Source: an uncultured Helicobacteraceae bacterium
GTDB lineage: Bacteria > Campylobacterota > Campylobacteria > Campylobacterales > Sulfurimonadaceae
Assembly: GCA_903903705.1 (NCBI GenBank)
Contig: CAIUZU010000165.1
Span: 1-8,127 of the forward strand
DNA: 8,127 nt
Direction: 5' to 3'
This document shows, piece after piece, positions 1 to 6,672 of this stretch. Every line of letters begins with the position of its first letter. Position 1 is the stretch's first letter. The notes under the pieces were generated by a model, which did no database searches, was not told where the DNA came from, and saw only the letters and a program-made list of their open reading frames with translations. The position numbers and the translations under genes were made by a program.

Positions 1-20
1 ATTTAAATATTTAAATATTT
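1..20. repeat. AT-only palindromic tandem repeat upstream of the OmpA-family gene
   Basis: The first 20 bases are two and a half copies of the 8-base unit ATTTAAAT. Positions 5-20 form a perfect 16-bp palindrome. It lies just upstream of a candidate -10 box and of the OmpA-family start. In Campylobacterota, A/T-rich periodic tracts often take the place of a -35 element, so a promoter-upstream role is possible. A low-complexity AT stretch could also arise by chance, and the repeat may continue beyond the window edge. Confidence 0.4.
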
Positions 21-35
21 TAAGTCGCTAGATGA

Positions 36-41
36 TAAAAT
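36..41 (+). promoter_or_regulatory. Candidate -10 box for the OmpA-family gene
   Basis: TAAAAT matches the TATAAT consensus at five of six positions. It lies 23 bases before the ATG at 65, which would give a leader of roughly 15-20 bases carrying the GGAGG ribosome site. No convincing -35 hexamer is present; the AT repeat at 1-20 sits where one would be expected. This is inferred from sequence alone, and the true promoter may lie further upstream, outside the window. Confidence 0.35.
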
Positions 42-64
42 GCCAAAAAATACGGAGGAAAACA

Positions 65-1108
65 ATGAAAAAAATATTACTAATTCCAGCACTTTTGCTA
101 GGAACTCTTGCATTTGCACAGGATTACAACTACGAGATTACGCCTGTTGTAGGTTATAACATTGCTGAGGGAAACCTTAATTTGGATAATCAGGTTCTAT
201 ATGGTGCTGAAATGCAGTATAACGGTTTTAACTCACTAATTAAACCTGAGTTAAGCGTTCTTTATACAGATGCAGACTATGAGAATTCTACGGTAACAAC
301 TGATATATATCGTATCGCTCTAAACGGCGTTTATGAATATAAATCTTTAGGTATGATTAAGCCTCTTGCTAAAATCGGTTTCGGTTATGAAACAATGGAT
401 AAGCACTTAGCAGAAAATAAAGACAGTGCTTTCTTTAATGCTGGTATTGGAGCTAAAGTTCCTTTTACTGATGCAATTGCTCTAAAATTAGAGTCTGTTT
501 ATATGTTAAAAAACAATAACGGCAGATTGGATAGTAACCTTGCTCTCTTAGCAGGTATTAACTTTGCATTTGGACCAAAAGCACAACCTGTGGCTGCACC
601 TGTTGCCGCACCAACTCCAGTACCAGCTCCTGTAGTTGCACCTGCTCCAACACCGGCTCCAGCACCAAAATCGGTTGACGGTGATAACGATAAAGACGGA
701 GTTTTAAATTCTGTTGATAAGTGTCCTACAACTCCTGCAGGGCATAAAGTGGACAAAGATGGTTGTTCAAAATTGGTAAACTTACATATAAATTTTGATA
801 CGGCGTCTTATAAAGTAAAAGATGCTTACCAGTCAAAAGTTAAAGAGTTTGCAGACTTCATGAAAACTATGCCAAACTATGATGCTAAGATAGTAGGACA
901 TACTGATAGCGTAGGAAGTGACAAGAGCAACCAAACTCTATCTGAAAACAGAGCGAATGCAGTTAAAAACCTAATCATCAAAGAGGGTGTTGAAGCAAAG
1001 AGAATCTCTTCTAAAGGTATGGGCGAGAAAGCTCCAATCGCTACAAATGATACTGCAGAAGGTAAAACAGAAAACAGAAGAATCGAAGCAGAGTTAATCA
1101 AAAAATAG
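65..1108 (+). CDS. OmpA/OprF-family outer-membrane porin-like protein with peptidoglycan-binding domain
   Basis: A 347-residue envelope protein predicted to tether the outer membrane to peptidoglycan. I chose the ATG at 65 over an in-frame ATG at 32 because GGAGG (54-58) precedes it and it begins a clean signal peptide: MKK, a hydrophobic core, then AFA with cleavage expected after residue 18. Residues about 20-170 resemble an outer-membrane beta-barrel. Residues 175-201 are a Pro/Ala linker. Residues 205-226 form a thrombospondin type-3-like Asp-rich calcium motif (DGDNDKDG), with C220 and C234 possibly disulfide-bonded. The C-terminal third is an OmpA-like domain (PF00691 type). Asp281 in GHTD and Arg296 in ENRA have the 15-residue spacing of the Asp/Arg pair that binds diaminopimelate in OmpA homologues. 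The stop codon directly abuts the mobA start, and no terminator lies between them. The family call is firm; whether it forms an open pore cannot be judged from sequence. Confidence 0.93.
   Translation: MKKILLIPALLLGTLAFAQDYNYEITPVVGYNIAEGNLNLDNQVLYGAEMQYNGFNSLIKPELSVLYTDADYENSTVTTDIYRIALNGVYEYKSLGMIKPLAKIGFGYETMDKHLAENKDSAFFNAGIGAKVPFTDAIALKLESVYMLKNNNGRLDSNLALLAGINFAFGPKAQPVAAPVAAPTPVPAPVVAPAPTPAPAPKSVDGDNDKDGVLNSVDKCPTTPAGHKVDKDGCSKLVNLHINFDTASYKVKDAYQSKVKEFADFMKTMPNYDAKIVGHTDSVGSDKSNQTLSENRANAVKNLIIKEGVEAKRISSKGMGEKAPIATNDTAEGKTENRRIEAELIKK
587..667 (+). repeat. Pro/Ala-rich low-complexity linker in the OmpA-family gene
   Basis: This stretch encodes residues 175-201, a run of degenerate AP, VAAP and TPAPAP units made from near-repeated gcacct/gctcca codons. 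It joins the beta-barrel to the calcium-motif and OmpA-like domains, as in OprF-type proteins. The linker probably acts as a flexible, extended periplasmic spacer. Its repetitive codons could vary in copy number between strains. Confidence 0.8.
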
Positions 1109-1681
1109 ATGTTTGATATACCCTGTGTCATCTTTGCGGGTGGCAAATCAAGCCGAATGGGAGAAGATAAATCTCTTCTTCCTTTTGGCGGTTTTAATAC
1201 GTTAACAGAGTTTCAACTCTTCCGTCTTCATAAAATTTTCAAAAATGTATATATTTCCTGCAAAGACAAATCAAAATTCAACTTTCAAGCCTACTTTATA
1301 GAAGATATAAAAAACTCTTCTACTTATGCGCCGACTGCCGGATTTGTAGCTATTTTTGAACATTTAACATGCGATAGTTTTTTTGCAATCAGCGTTGATT
1401 CGCCATTTATCTGTGAAAATGAGATAGAAAAAATAATCCACGCAGACACTCAACATGCAGATGCGACAATAGCCAAAACTGCAAGCGGCATACAGCCGAT
1501 GTGCGGAATCTACCACCGCTCCACCAACGAAATTTTTTCTTACATGTTAAAAGAAGATAACCACAAACTTGGGCGTTTGCTTAAATCCTCAAACACGCTT
1601 TATGTAGAGTTTGAAGATGAAAAACCGTTTCTAAACCTCAATCACCCTCATGAATATAAAGAAGCATTAACTCTCCTTTAA
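1109..1681 (+). CDS. mobA: Molybdenum cofactor guanylyltransferase MobA
   Basis: A 190-residue cytoplasmic nucleotidyltransferase, close to the usual MobA length. It is predicted to attach GMP from GTP to molybdopterin, giving the guanine dinucleotide form of Moco used by DMSO-reductase-family enzymes such as periplasmic nitrate reductase and formate dehydrogenase. The N-terminus carries the family nucleotide-binding loop [12 protein letters not shown] (residues 10-21). SVDSPF holds Asp97, at the place of the Mg-binding Asp of E. coli Mob[10 protein letters not shown] (127-135) and the NLNHP motif near 176-180 fit the C-terminal substrate region. The ATG follows the OmpA-family stop with no gap (TAGATG), and I see no Shine-Dalgarno sequence, so translation probably depends on ribosomes finishing the upstream gene. 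moaC lies downstream under its own promoter. The fold is shared with other NTP transferases, but the motif set and the moaC neighbour favour MobA. Confidence 0.9.
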   Translation: MFDIPCVIFAGGKSSRMGEDKSLLPFGGFNTLTEFQLFRLHKIFKNVYISCKDKSKFNFQAYFIEDIKNSSTYAPTAGFVAIFEHLTCDSFFAISVDSPFICENEIEKIIHADTQHADATIAKTASGIQPMCGIYHRSTNEIFSYMLKEDNHKLGRLLKSSNTLYVEFEDEKPFLNLNHPHEYKEALTLL

Positions 1682-1698
1682 AATTATTTTACTTTTGA

Positions 1699-1704
1699 TA
1701 TAAT
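1699..1704 (+). promoter_or_regulatory. -10 box of the promoter for the moaC unit
   Basis: A perfect TATAAT lies in the 58-base gap between mobA and moaC. Transcription would start near 1711, giving a leader of about 29 bases with AGGA at 1730-1733 as ribosome site, 6 bases before the moaC ATG. At the -35 position there is only a T-rich stretch without a good TTGACA match, which is common for sigma70 promoters in Campylobacterota. The leader is too short for the known Moco riboswitch. Confidence 0.6.
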
Positions 1705-1739
1705 ATAAAACTTTACAAGCAAGTTTTTTAGGAAAAAAT

Positions 1740-2210
1740 ATGAATTTAACACATTTAGACGAAAAAGACAGACCAAAAATGGTAGATGTCAGCGAGAAAA
1801 ACTCCACGACTAGAGTTGCTGTTGCCAGCGGTATTATAGAGATGAGTCAAGATGCTTACGATGCCATAGTTACACAAAAAACAAAAAAAGGTCCAGTACT
1901 TCAAACTGCCGTTATAGCAGCTATTATGGGAACAAAAAAGACAAGTGAGCTTATTCCGATGTGCCATCCGCTCAACCTAAGCGGAATTAACTGCGATGTT
2001 GAAGAGTTGGCGGAACTTCCCGGGTTTAAACTCACTGTTACGGCAAAACTGACAGGTCAAACAGGCGTTGAGATGGAAGCATTGACTGGCACAAGTATCG
2101 GGCTTTTAACTATTTATGATATGGTAAAAGCAATAGATAAAGGTATGATTATACGAAATGTGCAGTTAGAGAAAAAATCAGGAGGCAAAAGTGGAGATTT
2201 TGAGCGATAG
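1740..2210 (+). CDS. moaC: Cyclic pyranopterin monophosphate synthase MoaC
   Basis: A 156-residue cytoplasmic enzyme of full family length. It acts after MoaA and converts 3',8-cyclo-7,8-dihydro-GTP to cyclic pyranopterin monophosphate, the first stable molybdopterin intermediate. Family motifs are present in order: MVDVSEK (14-20), [11 protein letters not shown] (68-78), [11 protein letters not shown] (106-116), [13 protein letters not shown] (124-136) and SGGKSGD (147-153). K50, H76, D127 and K130 align, offset by one, with the E. coli catalytic set K51, H77, D128 and K131. The ATG has AGGA six bases upstream. The last 20 bases overlap the next gene, whose ribosome site lies inside the SGGK codons. 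No moaA, moaB, moaD or moaE is visible, so the pathway genes are scattered. I am very sure of this call. Confidence 0.97.
   Translation: MNLTHLDEKDRPKMVDVSEKNSTTRVAVASGIIEMSQDAYDAIVTQKTKKGPVLQTAVIAAIMGTKKTSELIPMCHPLNLSGINCDVEELAELPGFKLTVTAKLTGQTGVEMEALTGTSIGLLTIYDMVKAIDKGMIIRNVQLEKKSGGKSGDFER
2180..2185 (+). promoter_or_regulatory. Strong Shine-Dalgarno AGGAGG inside the moaC end, fixing a GTG start
   Basis: AGGAGG lies 5 bases before GTG 2191. It is embedded in the moaC codons for Ser147-Gly148-Gly149 (tca gga ggc), part of the conserved SGGKSGD motif. It selects GTG 2191 as the start of the DUF493 gene, which has no in-frame ATG close enough to serve better. Confidence 0.8.
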
Positions 2211-2460
2211 AGATGAGAAACTAGAACTTACCTATCCATGCTCTTGGTCTTACAAGCTAATATCCTCTGAGGTAGAGGCGCTTCAGCAGGCGATTCGAGA
2301 CGTTATAAATGAGAGGGAACATAAGCTGACTCATTCAAAAAACTCCAAGGGCGGCAAGTATATAAGCATGAATTTGGATATGCTTGTACACAATGAAGAT
2401 GATAGAAATTTTATTTATCAAGCCTTAAAGGCGCATCAACATATAAAAATGGTACTTTAA
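2191..2460 (+). CDS. Small DUF493/YbeD-family protein (HP0495-like)
   Basis: An 89-residue protein resembling the YbeD/DUF493 family, including H. pylori HP0495 as I remember it. The shared features are the N-terminal [11 protein letters not shown] segment (14-24), a central [15 protein letters not shown] strand region and the RNFIYQAL helix near the C-terminus. Known members are compact ferredoxin-like alpha/beta folds of about 85-90 residues. Their molecular role is not settled, and an ACT-like regulatory role has been suggested from structure. There is no signal peptide or membrane segment, so it is probably cytoplasmic. The GTG start is supported by AGGAGG at 2180-2185 and overlaps moaC by 20 bases, implying coupled translation. 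The next gene follows after 14 bases. Confidence 0.8.
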   Translation: MEILSDRDEKLELTYPCSWSYKLISSEVEALQQAIRDVINEREHKLTHSKNSKGGKYISMNLDMLVHNEDDRNFIYQALKAHQHIKMVL

Positions 2461-2474
2461 AAAAGGAGTTTACT

Positions 2475-3446
2475 ATGGAACTACAAGAGCTGCAAAAGAT
2501 TGATTTTGGGAATTTAACCCTTCATGAGATTAAGGATATAACGTCGGAAGTTATCGGCAAGAGAACAAAAAACTTGCGTGATGAGCTAGAAGATCTTTTG
2601 TTACAAAAAGAGTTGTTTGAGAAAAATATAGAGAAAAAATCAAGTGAGCTTCAAGAGGCAAAATATACTATTTTTAATGAAATTGAGTCCATTATAGATA
2701 AAAATGATGCTCTAACACTTTCAAAACTTCATCAAGCGAAACTTCAGTCAATAGATCTTTTTGATCTACTGGGAGAAACGGTTGAGAGTGCTATTATTAC
2801 CGCACTTGAAAAATCAAAAGACAGCGAAGCTAAGAACACGATTGAAGAAATTATTAAAGAGCTTACTTTTGAAACCATCAAAGAGGGAACGCTTAACACG
2901 ATAAGAGTGAGAAAAATTCTCTCTACTATTTTACACTCAAGCATAGATATAGCCGAAGCGTCATCAAATTTTTCGGAAGAGATTTTAGAAGCAACTCTAA
3001 AAGGCATGAGAGGCGGTCTTATGCAGGCTATTGATAGATTTAAAAAAAGATTGGCATATATGCCGCTTGAGGCAAAACATATTCTTATCGAAGATTATGA
3101 TACGATAATGCAGGATTTAAATCATACAGATGTGCTCTTCTCGCAGGTTGTGCAAAATATAGCAAATGAGAGCACGAATGGCACAAAAAAAACTCTTTTA
3201 GAGATTAGCCAAAGAATGCACTATGATCTTGAAGAGTTGGTGCATATGTCAAAAGAGACGGCACTTGTCATGAGAGAAAAATTCTCTGCATTTGCAAAGA
3301 CAGCGGTGAAAAAAGCCGATACCGCACTGCATTCCCAGAGTGCAAAAGAGGCAAAAAGAATGGGCATCCAAGCTTGGGGTGTTGCTAAAACAGCACTTAA
3401 TAATGCTATTAAATCAGCGAAAAACAAAATTGATTCTAAAGAGTAG
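2475..3446 (+). CDS. Unrecognised 323-residue all-helical protein
   Basis: I do not recognise this protein securely. The ATG has GGAG at 2465-2468 with 6 bases of spacing, and it follows the DUF493 gene closely, so it belongs to the same transcript. It has no signal peptide, no membrane segment, no cysteine and a single tryptophan (W301). Residues about 30-75 are rich in Glu, Lys and Leu and look like a coiled coil. Residues about 165-192 hold a glycine-broken helix (EATLKGMRGGLMQAIDRFKK). The last 55 residues are an Ala/Lys-rich amphipathic stretch (AKTAVKKADTAL, AKEAKRMGIQAWGVAKTAL), reminiscent of phasin-like or other surface-coating helices. DUF6781 is a weak possibility from memory only. 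The stop codon lies inside the terminator hairpin. I infer a soluble scaffold or coating protein, with no enzymatic motif seen. Confidence 0.75.
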   Translation: MELQELQKIDFGNLTLHEIKDITSEVIGKRTKNLRDELEDLLLQKELFEKNIEKKSSELQEAKYTIFNEIESIIDKNDALTLSKLHQAKLQSIDLFDLLGETVESAIITALEKSKDSEAKNTIEEIIKELTFETIKEGTLNTIRVRKILSTILHSSIDIAEASSNFSEEILEATLKGMRGGLMQAIDRFKKRLAYMPLEAKHILIEDYDTIMQDLNHTDVLFSQVVQNIANESTNGTKKTLLEISQRMHYDLEELVHMSKETALVMREKFSAFAKTAVKKADTALHSQSAKEAKRMGIQAWGVAKTALNNAIKSAKNKIDSKE

Positions 3447-3461
3447 TTTTACTCTTTAGAA
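3434..3461. terminator. 12-bp perfect hairpin between convergent units
   Basis: TTCTAAAGAGTA (3434-3445) and TACTCTTTAGAA (3450-3461) are exact inverted repeats around a 4-base loop. They sit between the 323-residue gene and aroC, which converge. Read on the - strand, the hairpin is followed by a T-rich tail (TCAATTTTGTTTTT), so it best fits termination after aroC. On the + strand it has no T-run after it, and its left arm includes the last codons of the helical-protein gene, with that gene's stop codon running into the loop. It may serve both directions, less efficiently on +. Confidence 0.7.
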
Positions 3462-3469
3462 CGAAAAAA

Positions 3470-4543
3470 TTATCTGTAGTAGTTAACTACCCTATCCATT
3501 TTTGATCCCATATTCAGAAGCAACATATCGGCTATAACCAGTGCCGCCATAGCTTCACAAACTACAGTTCCTCGGATTGCGACACATGGGTCATGTCGTC
3601 CTTTAAGTGAAAAATCAACCTCTTCATTATATATATTTACTGTTTTTTGTTCTTTAAAAATAGATGGAGTAGGCTTAAAATAGACATTAATAACTATCTC
3701 GTCTGCGTTACTGATTCCGCCTAAAATCCCGCCAGAGTGGTTACTTAAAAAACCGTTTGCTCTTATTTCGTCATTGTTTTGAGAACCTTTTGTAGAGGCA
3801 CTAAGCACTCCGTCGCCTATCTCAACGGCTTTAACGGCATTTATGCCCATCATCGCATCTGCCAGTATCGCATCAAGTTTATAGTAAAGTGGCTGTCCTA
3901 ACCCTGTCGGTGCACCTTTTACAACTACTCTTGAGATGCCGCCGACTGAATCATGATCATTTTTAGCTCTTAATATGGCATCTTTTTGTGCTTGTTCCTT
4001 GTTTGGATCTAGTGCGTAAATAAGGCTATTTTTTGCAGCTTCATAATCAAAAATTTCTGATTTTATTCCGTCTACTTCGCAAATACCGCTTAAAACCTCG
4101 ATATTAAGTTCCTTTAGCATCAGTTTTGCAACAGCGCCTGCCGCCACTCTTGCCGCAGTTTCTCTTGCAGAACTTCTTCCTCCGCCTCGATAATCTCTGA
4201 TTCCGTATTTGTGAAAATAGGTAAAATCTGCATGACCGGGACGAAATATATCTTTTATGTTTGAGTAGTCTTTTGACTTTTGATCAGTATTGTAAATAAC
4301 CATGGCGATTGGTGTTCCAGTGCTTTTTCCCTCAAAAATACCGCTTAGTATCTCAACCGTGTCATCCTCTTTTCGTGCTGTTTCAAACTCTGTTTTACCG
4401 GGTTTTCTTCTATCAAGCTCACTCTGAATAAACTCTTCATCTATATTTAAACCTGCAGGAACTCCGTCTAATATACATCCTATAGCTCTTCCATGTGATT
4501 CGCCAAAAGTGCTAAATCTTAATTTTTGACCAAAACTATTCAC
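3470..4543 (-). CDS. aroC: Chorismate synthase AroC
   Basis: A 357-residue cytoplasmic enzyme of normal length that catalyses the last shikimate step, converting 5-enolpyruvylshikimate-3-phosphate to chorismate with reduced FMN as cofactor. Signatures are GESHGRAIG (14-22), RPGHADF (101-107), [17 protein letters not shown] (113-129) and [11 protein letters not shown] (315-325). H17 and H104 correspond to the two catalytic histidines of the family. The start is GTG at 4543, overlapping the rnc stop in a GTGA arrangement, with AAGG at 4551-4554 about 7 bases upstream. It is the last gene of the - strand operon and ends just before the hairpin at 3434-3461. The pathway is unrelated to the upstream nucleases, so the operon grouping seems to be positional rather than functional. 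Confidence 0.97.
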   Translation of the reverse strand: MNSFGQKLRFSTFGESHGRAIGCILDGVPAGLNIDEEFIQSELDRRKPGKTEFETARKEDDTVEILSGIFEGKSTGTPIAMVIYNTDQKSKDYSNIKDIFRPGHADFTYFHKYGIRDYRGGGRSSARETAARVAAGAVAKLMLKELNIEVLSGICEVDGIKSEIFDYEAAKNSLIYALDPNKEQAQKDAILRAKNDHDSVGGISRVVVKGAPTGLGQPLYYKLDAILADAMMGINAVKAVEIGDGVLSASTKGSQNNDEIRANGFLSNHSGGILGGISNADEIVINVYFKPTPSIFKEQKTVNIYNEEVDFSLKGRHDPCVAIRGTVVCEAMAALVIADMLLLNMGSKMDRVVNYYR

Positions 4544-5223
4544 TTTATTTCCTTATTTAAAAGTTTTAGAGCAATCTCTGCCGCTTCTTGCTGGGCAATT
4601 TTTTTACTTTTTCCGGCAGCTCTGGCGTACTCTTTACCCTCGATGATAACTGCAACTTCAAACTCTTTTAGATGATCTGGTCCGCGGCTGGCGACTACTA
4701 CATACTCAGGCGTTTCTCCAAATCTAGCTTGCGTCAGCTCTTGAAGAGAGGTTTTAAAATCTCTAAAGAGTGAATCTAACGAGATCTCTTTATGATTTTT
4801 CTCTATTAAAGCAATGGCTATCTCTTTTGCAACATTGAGCCCTGATTCAAGATAAATTGTACCGATTATCGCCTCAAAAGCGTTTGAGAGAAGCGATGCT
4901 TTTTCTCTTCCGCCGTTGTTCTCCTCCGCATTTGAGAGGTAGATATATTCGCCTAGATTTATAGACCTAGCCAACTTGTCAAATCCGTTTTCATTCACAA
5001 GTGCCGCTCTGATTTTTGAGAGATTTCCCTCGTCAGCATTTGGAAACTTAAAAAAGAGATACTCCCCTACAATCAAGTCCAAAACTGCATCGCCTAAAAA
5101 CTCAAGTCGCTCATTATCGTAGGGCTGTTTGTAGCTTTTGTGTGTCAGCGCTTCGATAATGAGCTTTTGATTTTTGAATTTATACCCTAAAATCTCTTCT
5201 AGATTTTCTATCTTTCTGATCAT
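4540..5223 (-). CDS. rnc: Ribonuclease III
   Basis: A 227-residue endonuclease for double-stranded RNA, acting in rRNA precursor processing and mRNA/sRNA turnover. I chose the ATG at 5223 because it gives the usual length and an ATGA overlap with the rnhA stop; an upstream in-frame start would add 17 residues lying wholly within rnhA. The nuclease domain (about 1-145) carries [12 protein letters not shown] (37-48), so E38, E41, D45 and E65 match E. coli numbering exactly. E117 is kept, but position 114, an Asp metal ligand in E. coli, is Asn here (AAC, 4882-4884). A double-stranded RNA-binding domain follows (about 150-225), ending in the expected [11 protein letters not shown] helix. The ribosome site is weak (AAAGAG), in line with coupling to rnhA. 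The family call is certain. Confidence 0.95.
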   Translation of the reverse strand: MIRKIENLEEILGYKFKNQKLIIEALTHKSYKQPYDNERLEFLGDAVLDLIVGEYLFFKFPNADEGNLSKIRAALVNENGFDKLARSINLGEYIYLSNAEENNGGREKASLLSNAFEAIIGTIYLESGLNVAKEIAIALIEKNHKEISLDSLFRDFKTSLQELTQARFGETPEYVVVASRGPDHLKEFEVAVIIEGKEYARAAGKSKKIAQQEAAEIALKLLNKEIK

Positions 5224-5651
5224 TTTATACTCTCTTTCATTTTTTGTGCCTCTCCTTTTGCCAAAATATCGCATCTCTCATTTTCAATATGTCCATCATG
5301 CCCTCGTACCCAAATCGCATTGATTTTATGGACTTTTGAAACTTCAATATACTCTATCCACAGATCCGGATTTTTCACTTTCTTAAAATCTCTTTTTATC
5401 CAGCCCTCAAGCCACTCGTTTATCCCTTTTACGACATAGGATGAGTCTGATATTACTTCAACCTCACACGGTTCCCTTAACGCTCTTAAACCTTCAATAA
5501 CTCCAAAAAGCTCCATTCTGTTGTTTGTAGTATGGATCTCGCCGCCGCAAACCTCTCTCTCCTTGTCTCCAAATCTCAGTATTGCCGCATATCCTCCTGG
5601 ACCTGGGTTTCCCAAGGCACTGCCGTCACTGAAAAGAGTTATTTTCTTCAC
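5220..5651 (-). CDS. rnhA: Ribonuclease HI
   Basis: A 143-residue cytoplasmic enzyme that cuts the RNA strand of RNA-DNA hybrids, removing replication primers and R-loops. The Asp-Glu-Asp-Asp catalytic set is present: D9 in FSDGSA, E47 in NNRMEL, D69 in ISDSS and D128 in NERCD. H118 in VRGHDGH corresponds to the flexible catalytic His124 of E. coli. The length is slightly short of the E. coli protein (155), but the basic-protrusion region around residues 76-95 ([13 protein letters not shown]) is kept. The start is GTG at 5651, preceded by AAGGA (5657-5661) at 5 bases, and lies inside the TPR gene (26-base overlap). Its TGA overlaps the rnc ATG. I am very sure of this call. Confidence 0.96.
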   Translation of the reverse strand: MKKITLFSDGSALGNPGPGGYAAILRFGDKEREVCGGEIHTTNNRMELFGVIEGLRALREPCEVEVISDSSYVVKGINEWLEGWIKRDFKKVKNPDLWIEYIEVSKVHKINAIWVRGHDGHIENERCDILAKGEAQKMKESIK

Positions 5652-6672
5652 TAAAATCCTTATGATAATCTTTTACAAGAGAGAGTTCAACTCTGGACGT
5701 GTCTATCGCATGACAGCTGCTGCAGCGGTTAAATGCGAAAGGATAAACAACTTTACAACTATTGCAAATGTACTCAAATCCAAGTGTGGCATTTGCTCTT
5801 GAGTCAAGATTTATTAGAACATCGAGTTCAAAAATAGAGCTTTTTGTAGCCTCTTTTATATACCCTTTTGCACTATAAAGTTCCCTCAAATAGCTGTTTT
5901 GCGTTATTGTATCGAAATTCAAATCTCTTTTATTTACACTCCACAACACATCAACTAGCAGCTCCACTTTAGAGGTGTCTAGGTTTTCCCATGCAACTTT
6001 TGGATTTACCCTAAATATATATTCAAAAATAAGATAAGTAAGTTGGGCACTGCTCTTATGGATATCTAATAATTTATAGATTTTCTCTTCTATAGAGAGG
6101 TCTGCAGAGTTTAAAATAATCAGAGCATTCAAATAAGCACTCTCAAGTGTAATATCTTTTTTTAACTCGCTAAGAGGTTCTAAAACTTCAAGAGCAAGAT
6201 TATAGTTTTTCATCTGTTCATAGATCAAAAGCAGATAGCTAAGCGCTTGAGGCGTTCGCGGATTGTTTTTAAGTATCTCTAAAAAAATCTGTCTTGAACG
6301 CTCTAAAAAACCGGCTTTAAAATAAGCTTTGCCTAACAAATACATAGTGTCTCTGTAGTTTGCTTTATCTCCGACTTTTAAAAGTTCGCGGTATATCTCA
6401 ATACTCTTTTCGTAATTGCCGTTTTTTGCATATGAATTCGCCAGTAAAAGCCAAGATTTTTCAGAAAGGTCACCCTTTGCAATAAGGACTTTAAGCTCAT
6501 TTTGAGAAGGGGCTGAGTGAAACTGTTTTAAAAATTTATCGAGATGTTTATAATCTTCTTTTTTCTTATATCTTGAAAACCAGTATGAAAAAGCCGTTAT
6601 GACAAAAATAAGAACAAAGAAGATTATTATTCCAAAAAGCGGGTCGCGAAACTCTAAAAAAAATGTGTTCAT
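5626..6672 (-). CDS. Membrane-anchored TPR protein with C-terminal four-cysteine motif (LapB/YciM-like layout)
   Basis: A 348-residue protein with one N-terminal membrane helix (about 12-33) followed by RYKKK, which by the positive-inside rule places the rest in the cytoplasm. TPR-like helix pairs are visible at about 71-101, 107-138 and 141-172, with further helical repeats likely to about 290. The C-terminus has CNSC (303-306) and CSSC (317-320) separated by 10 residues, a rubredoxin-like metal knuckle. N-terminal anchor, TPR array and C-terminal CxxC pair is the layout of LapB/YciM (about 389 residues in E. coli), which binds FtsH and controls LpxC and so lipopolysaccharide synthesis. The resemblance is architectural; I have no alignment to prove orthology. 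Its ATG overlaps the upstream stop (ATGA), and its end overlaps rnhA by 26 bases. A generic TPR scaffold is the alternative. Confidence 0.8.
   Translation of the reverse strand: MNTFFLEFRDPLFGIIIFFVLIFVITAFSYWFSRYKKKEDYKHLDKFLKQFHSAPSQNELKVLIAKGDLSEKSWLLLANSYAKNGNYEKSIEIYRELLKVGDKANYRDTMYLLGKAYFKAGFLERSRQIFLEILKNNPRTPQALSYLLLIYEQMKNYNLALEVLEPLSELKKDITLESAYLNALIILNSADLSIEEKIYKLLDIHKSSAQLTYLIFEYIFRVNPKVAWENLDTSKVELLVDVLWSVNKRDLNFDTITQNSYLRELYSAKGYIKEATKSSIFELDVLINLDSRANATLGFEYICNSCKVVYPFAFNRCSSCHAIDTSRVELSLVKDYHKDFSEENNSFQ

Noticed and set aside
32..64. Upstream ATG at 32 as the start of the OmpA-family gene
   Set aside because: It would put 11 charged residues ahead of a normal signal peptide, whereas the ATG at 65 has GGAGG at the right distance.
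499..756. 85-residue open frame on the - strand
   Set aside because: It lies over the Pro/Ala linker of the OmpA-family gene. Its Gly/Ala/Thr repeats are simply the complement of the low-complexity codons, and it has no ribosome site.
1707..1729. AAAACTT - 7-base loop - AAGTTTT hairpin followed by two T, between mobA and moaC, as a terminator or leader regulator
   Set aside because: The stem has a single G-C pair, the T-tail is very short, and it overlaps the expected transcript start of the moaC promoter. It is too weak to call, and the leader is too short for a Moco riboswitch.
5224..5274. Longer rnc reading frame with 17 extra N-terminal residues
   Set aside because: The extension lies wholly inside rnhA and lacks family similarity. 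The ATG at 5223 gives the ATGA overlap and puts the catalytic residues at the same numbers as in E. coli.
5521..5802. 93-residue open frame on the + strand
   Set aside because: It runs antisense to rnhA and the end of the TPR gene, both of which have clear family motifs; its composition shows no domain.
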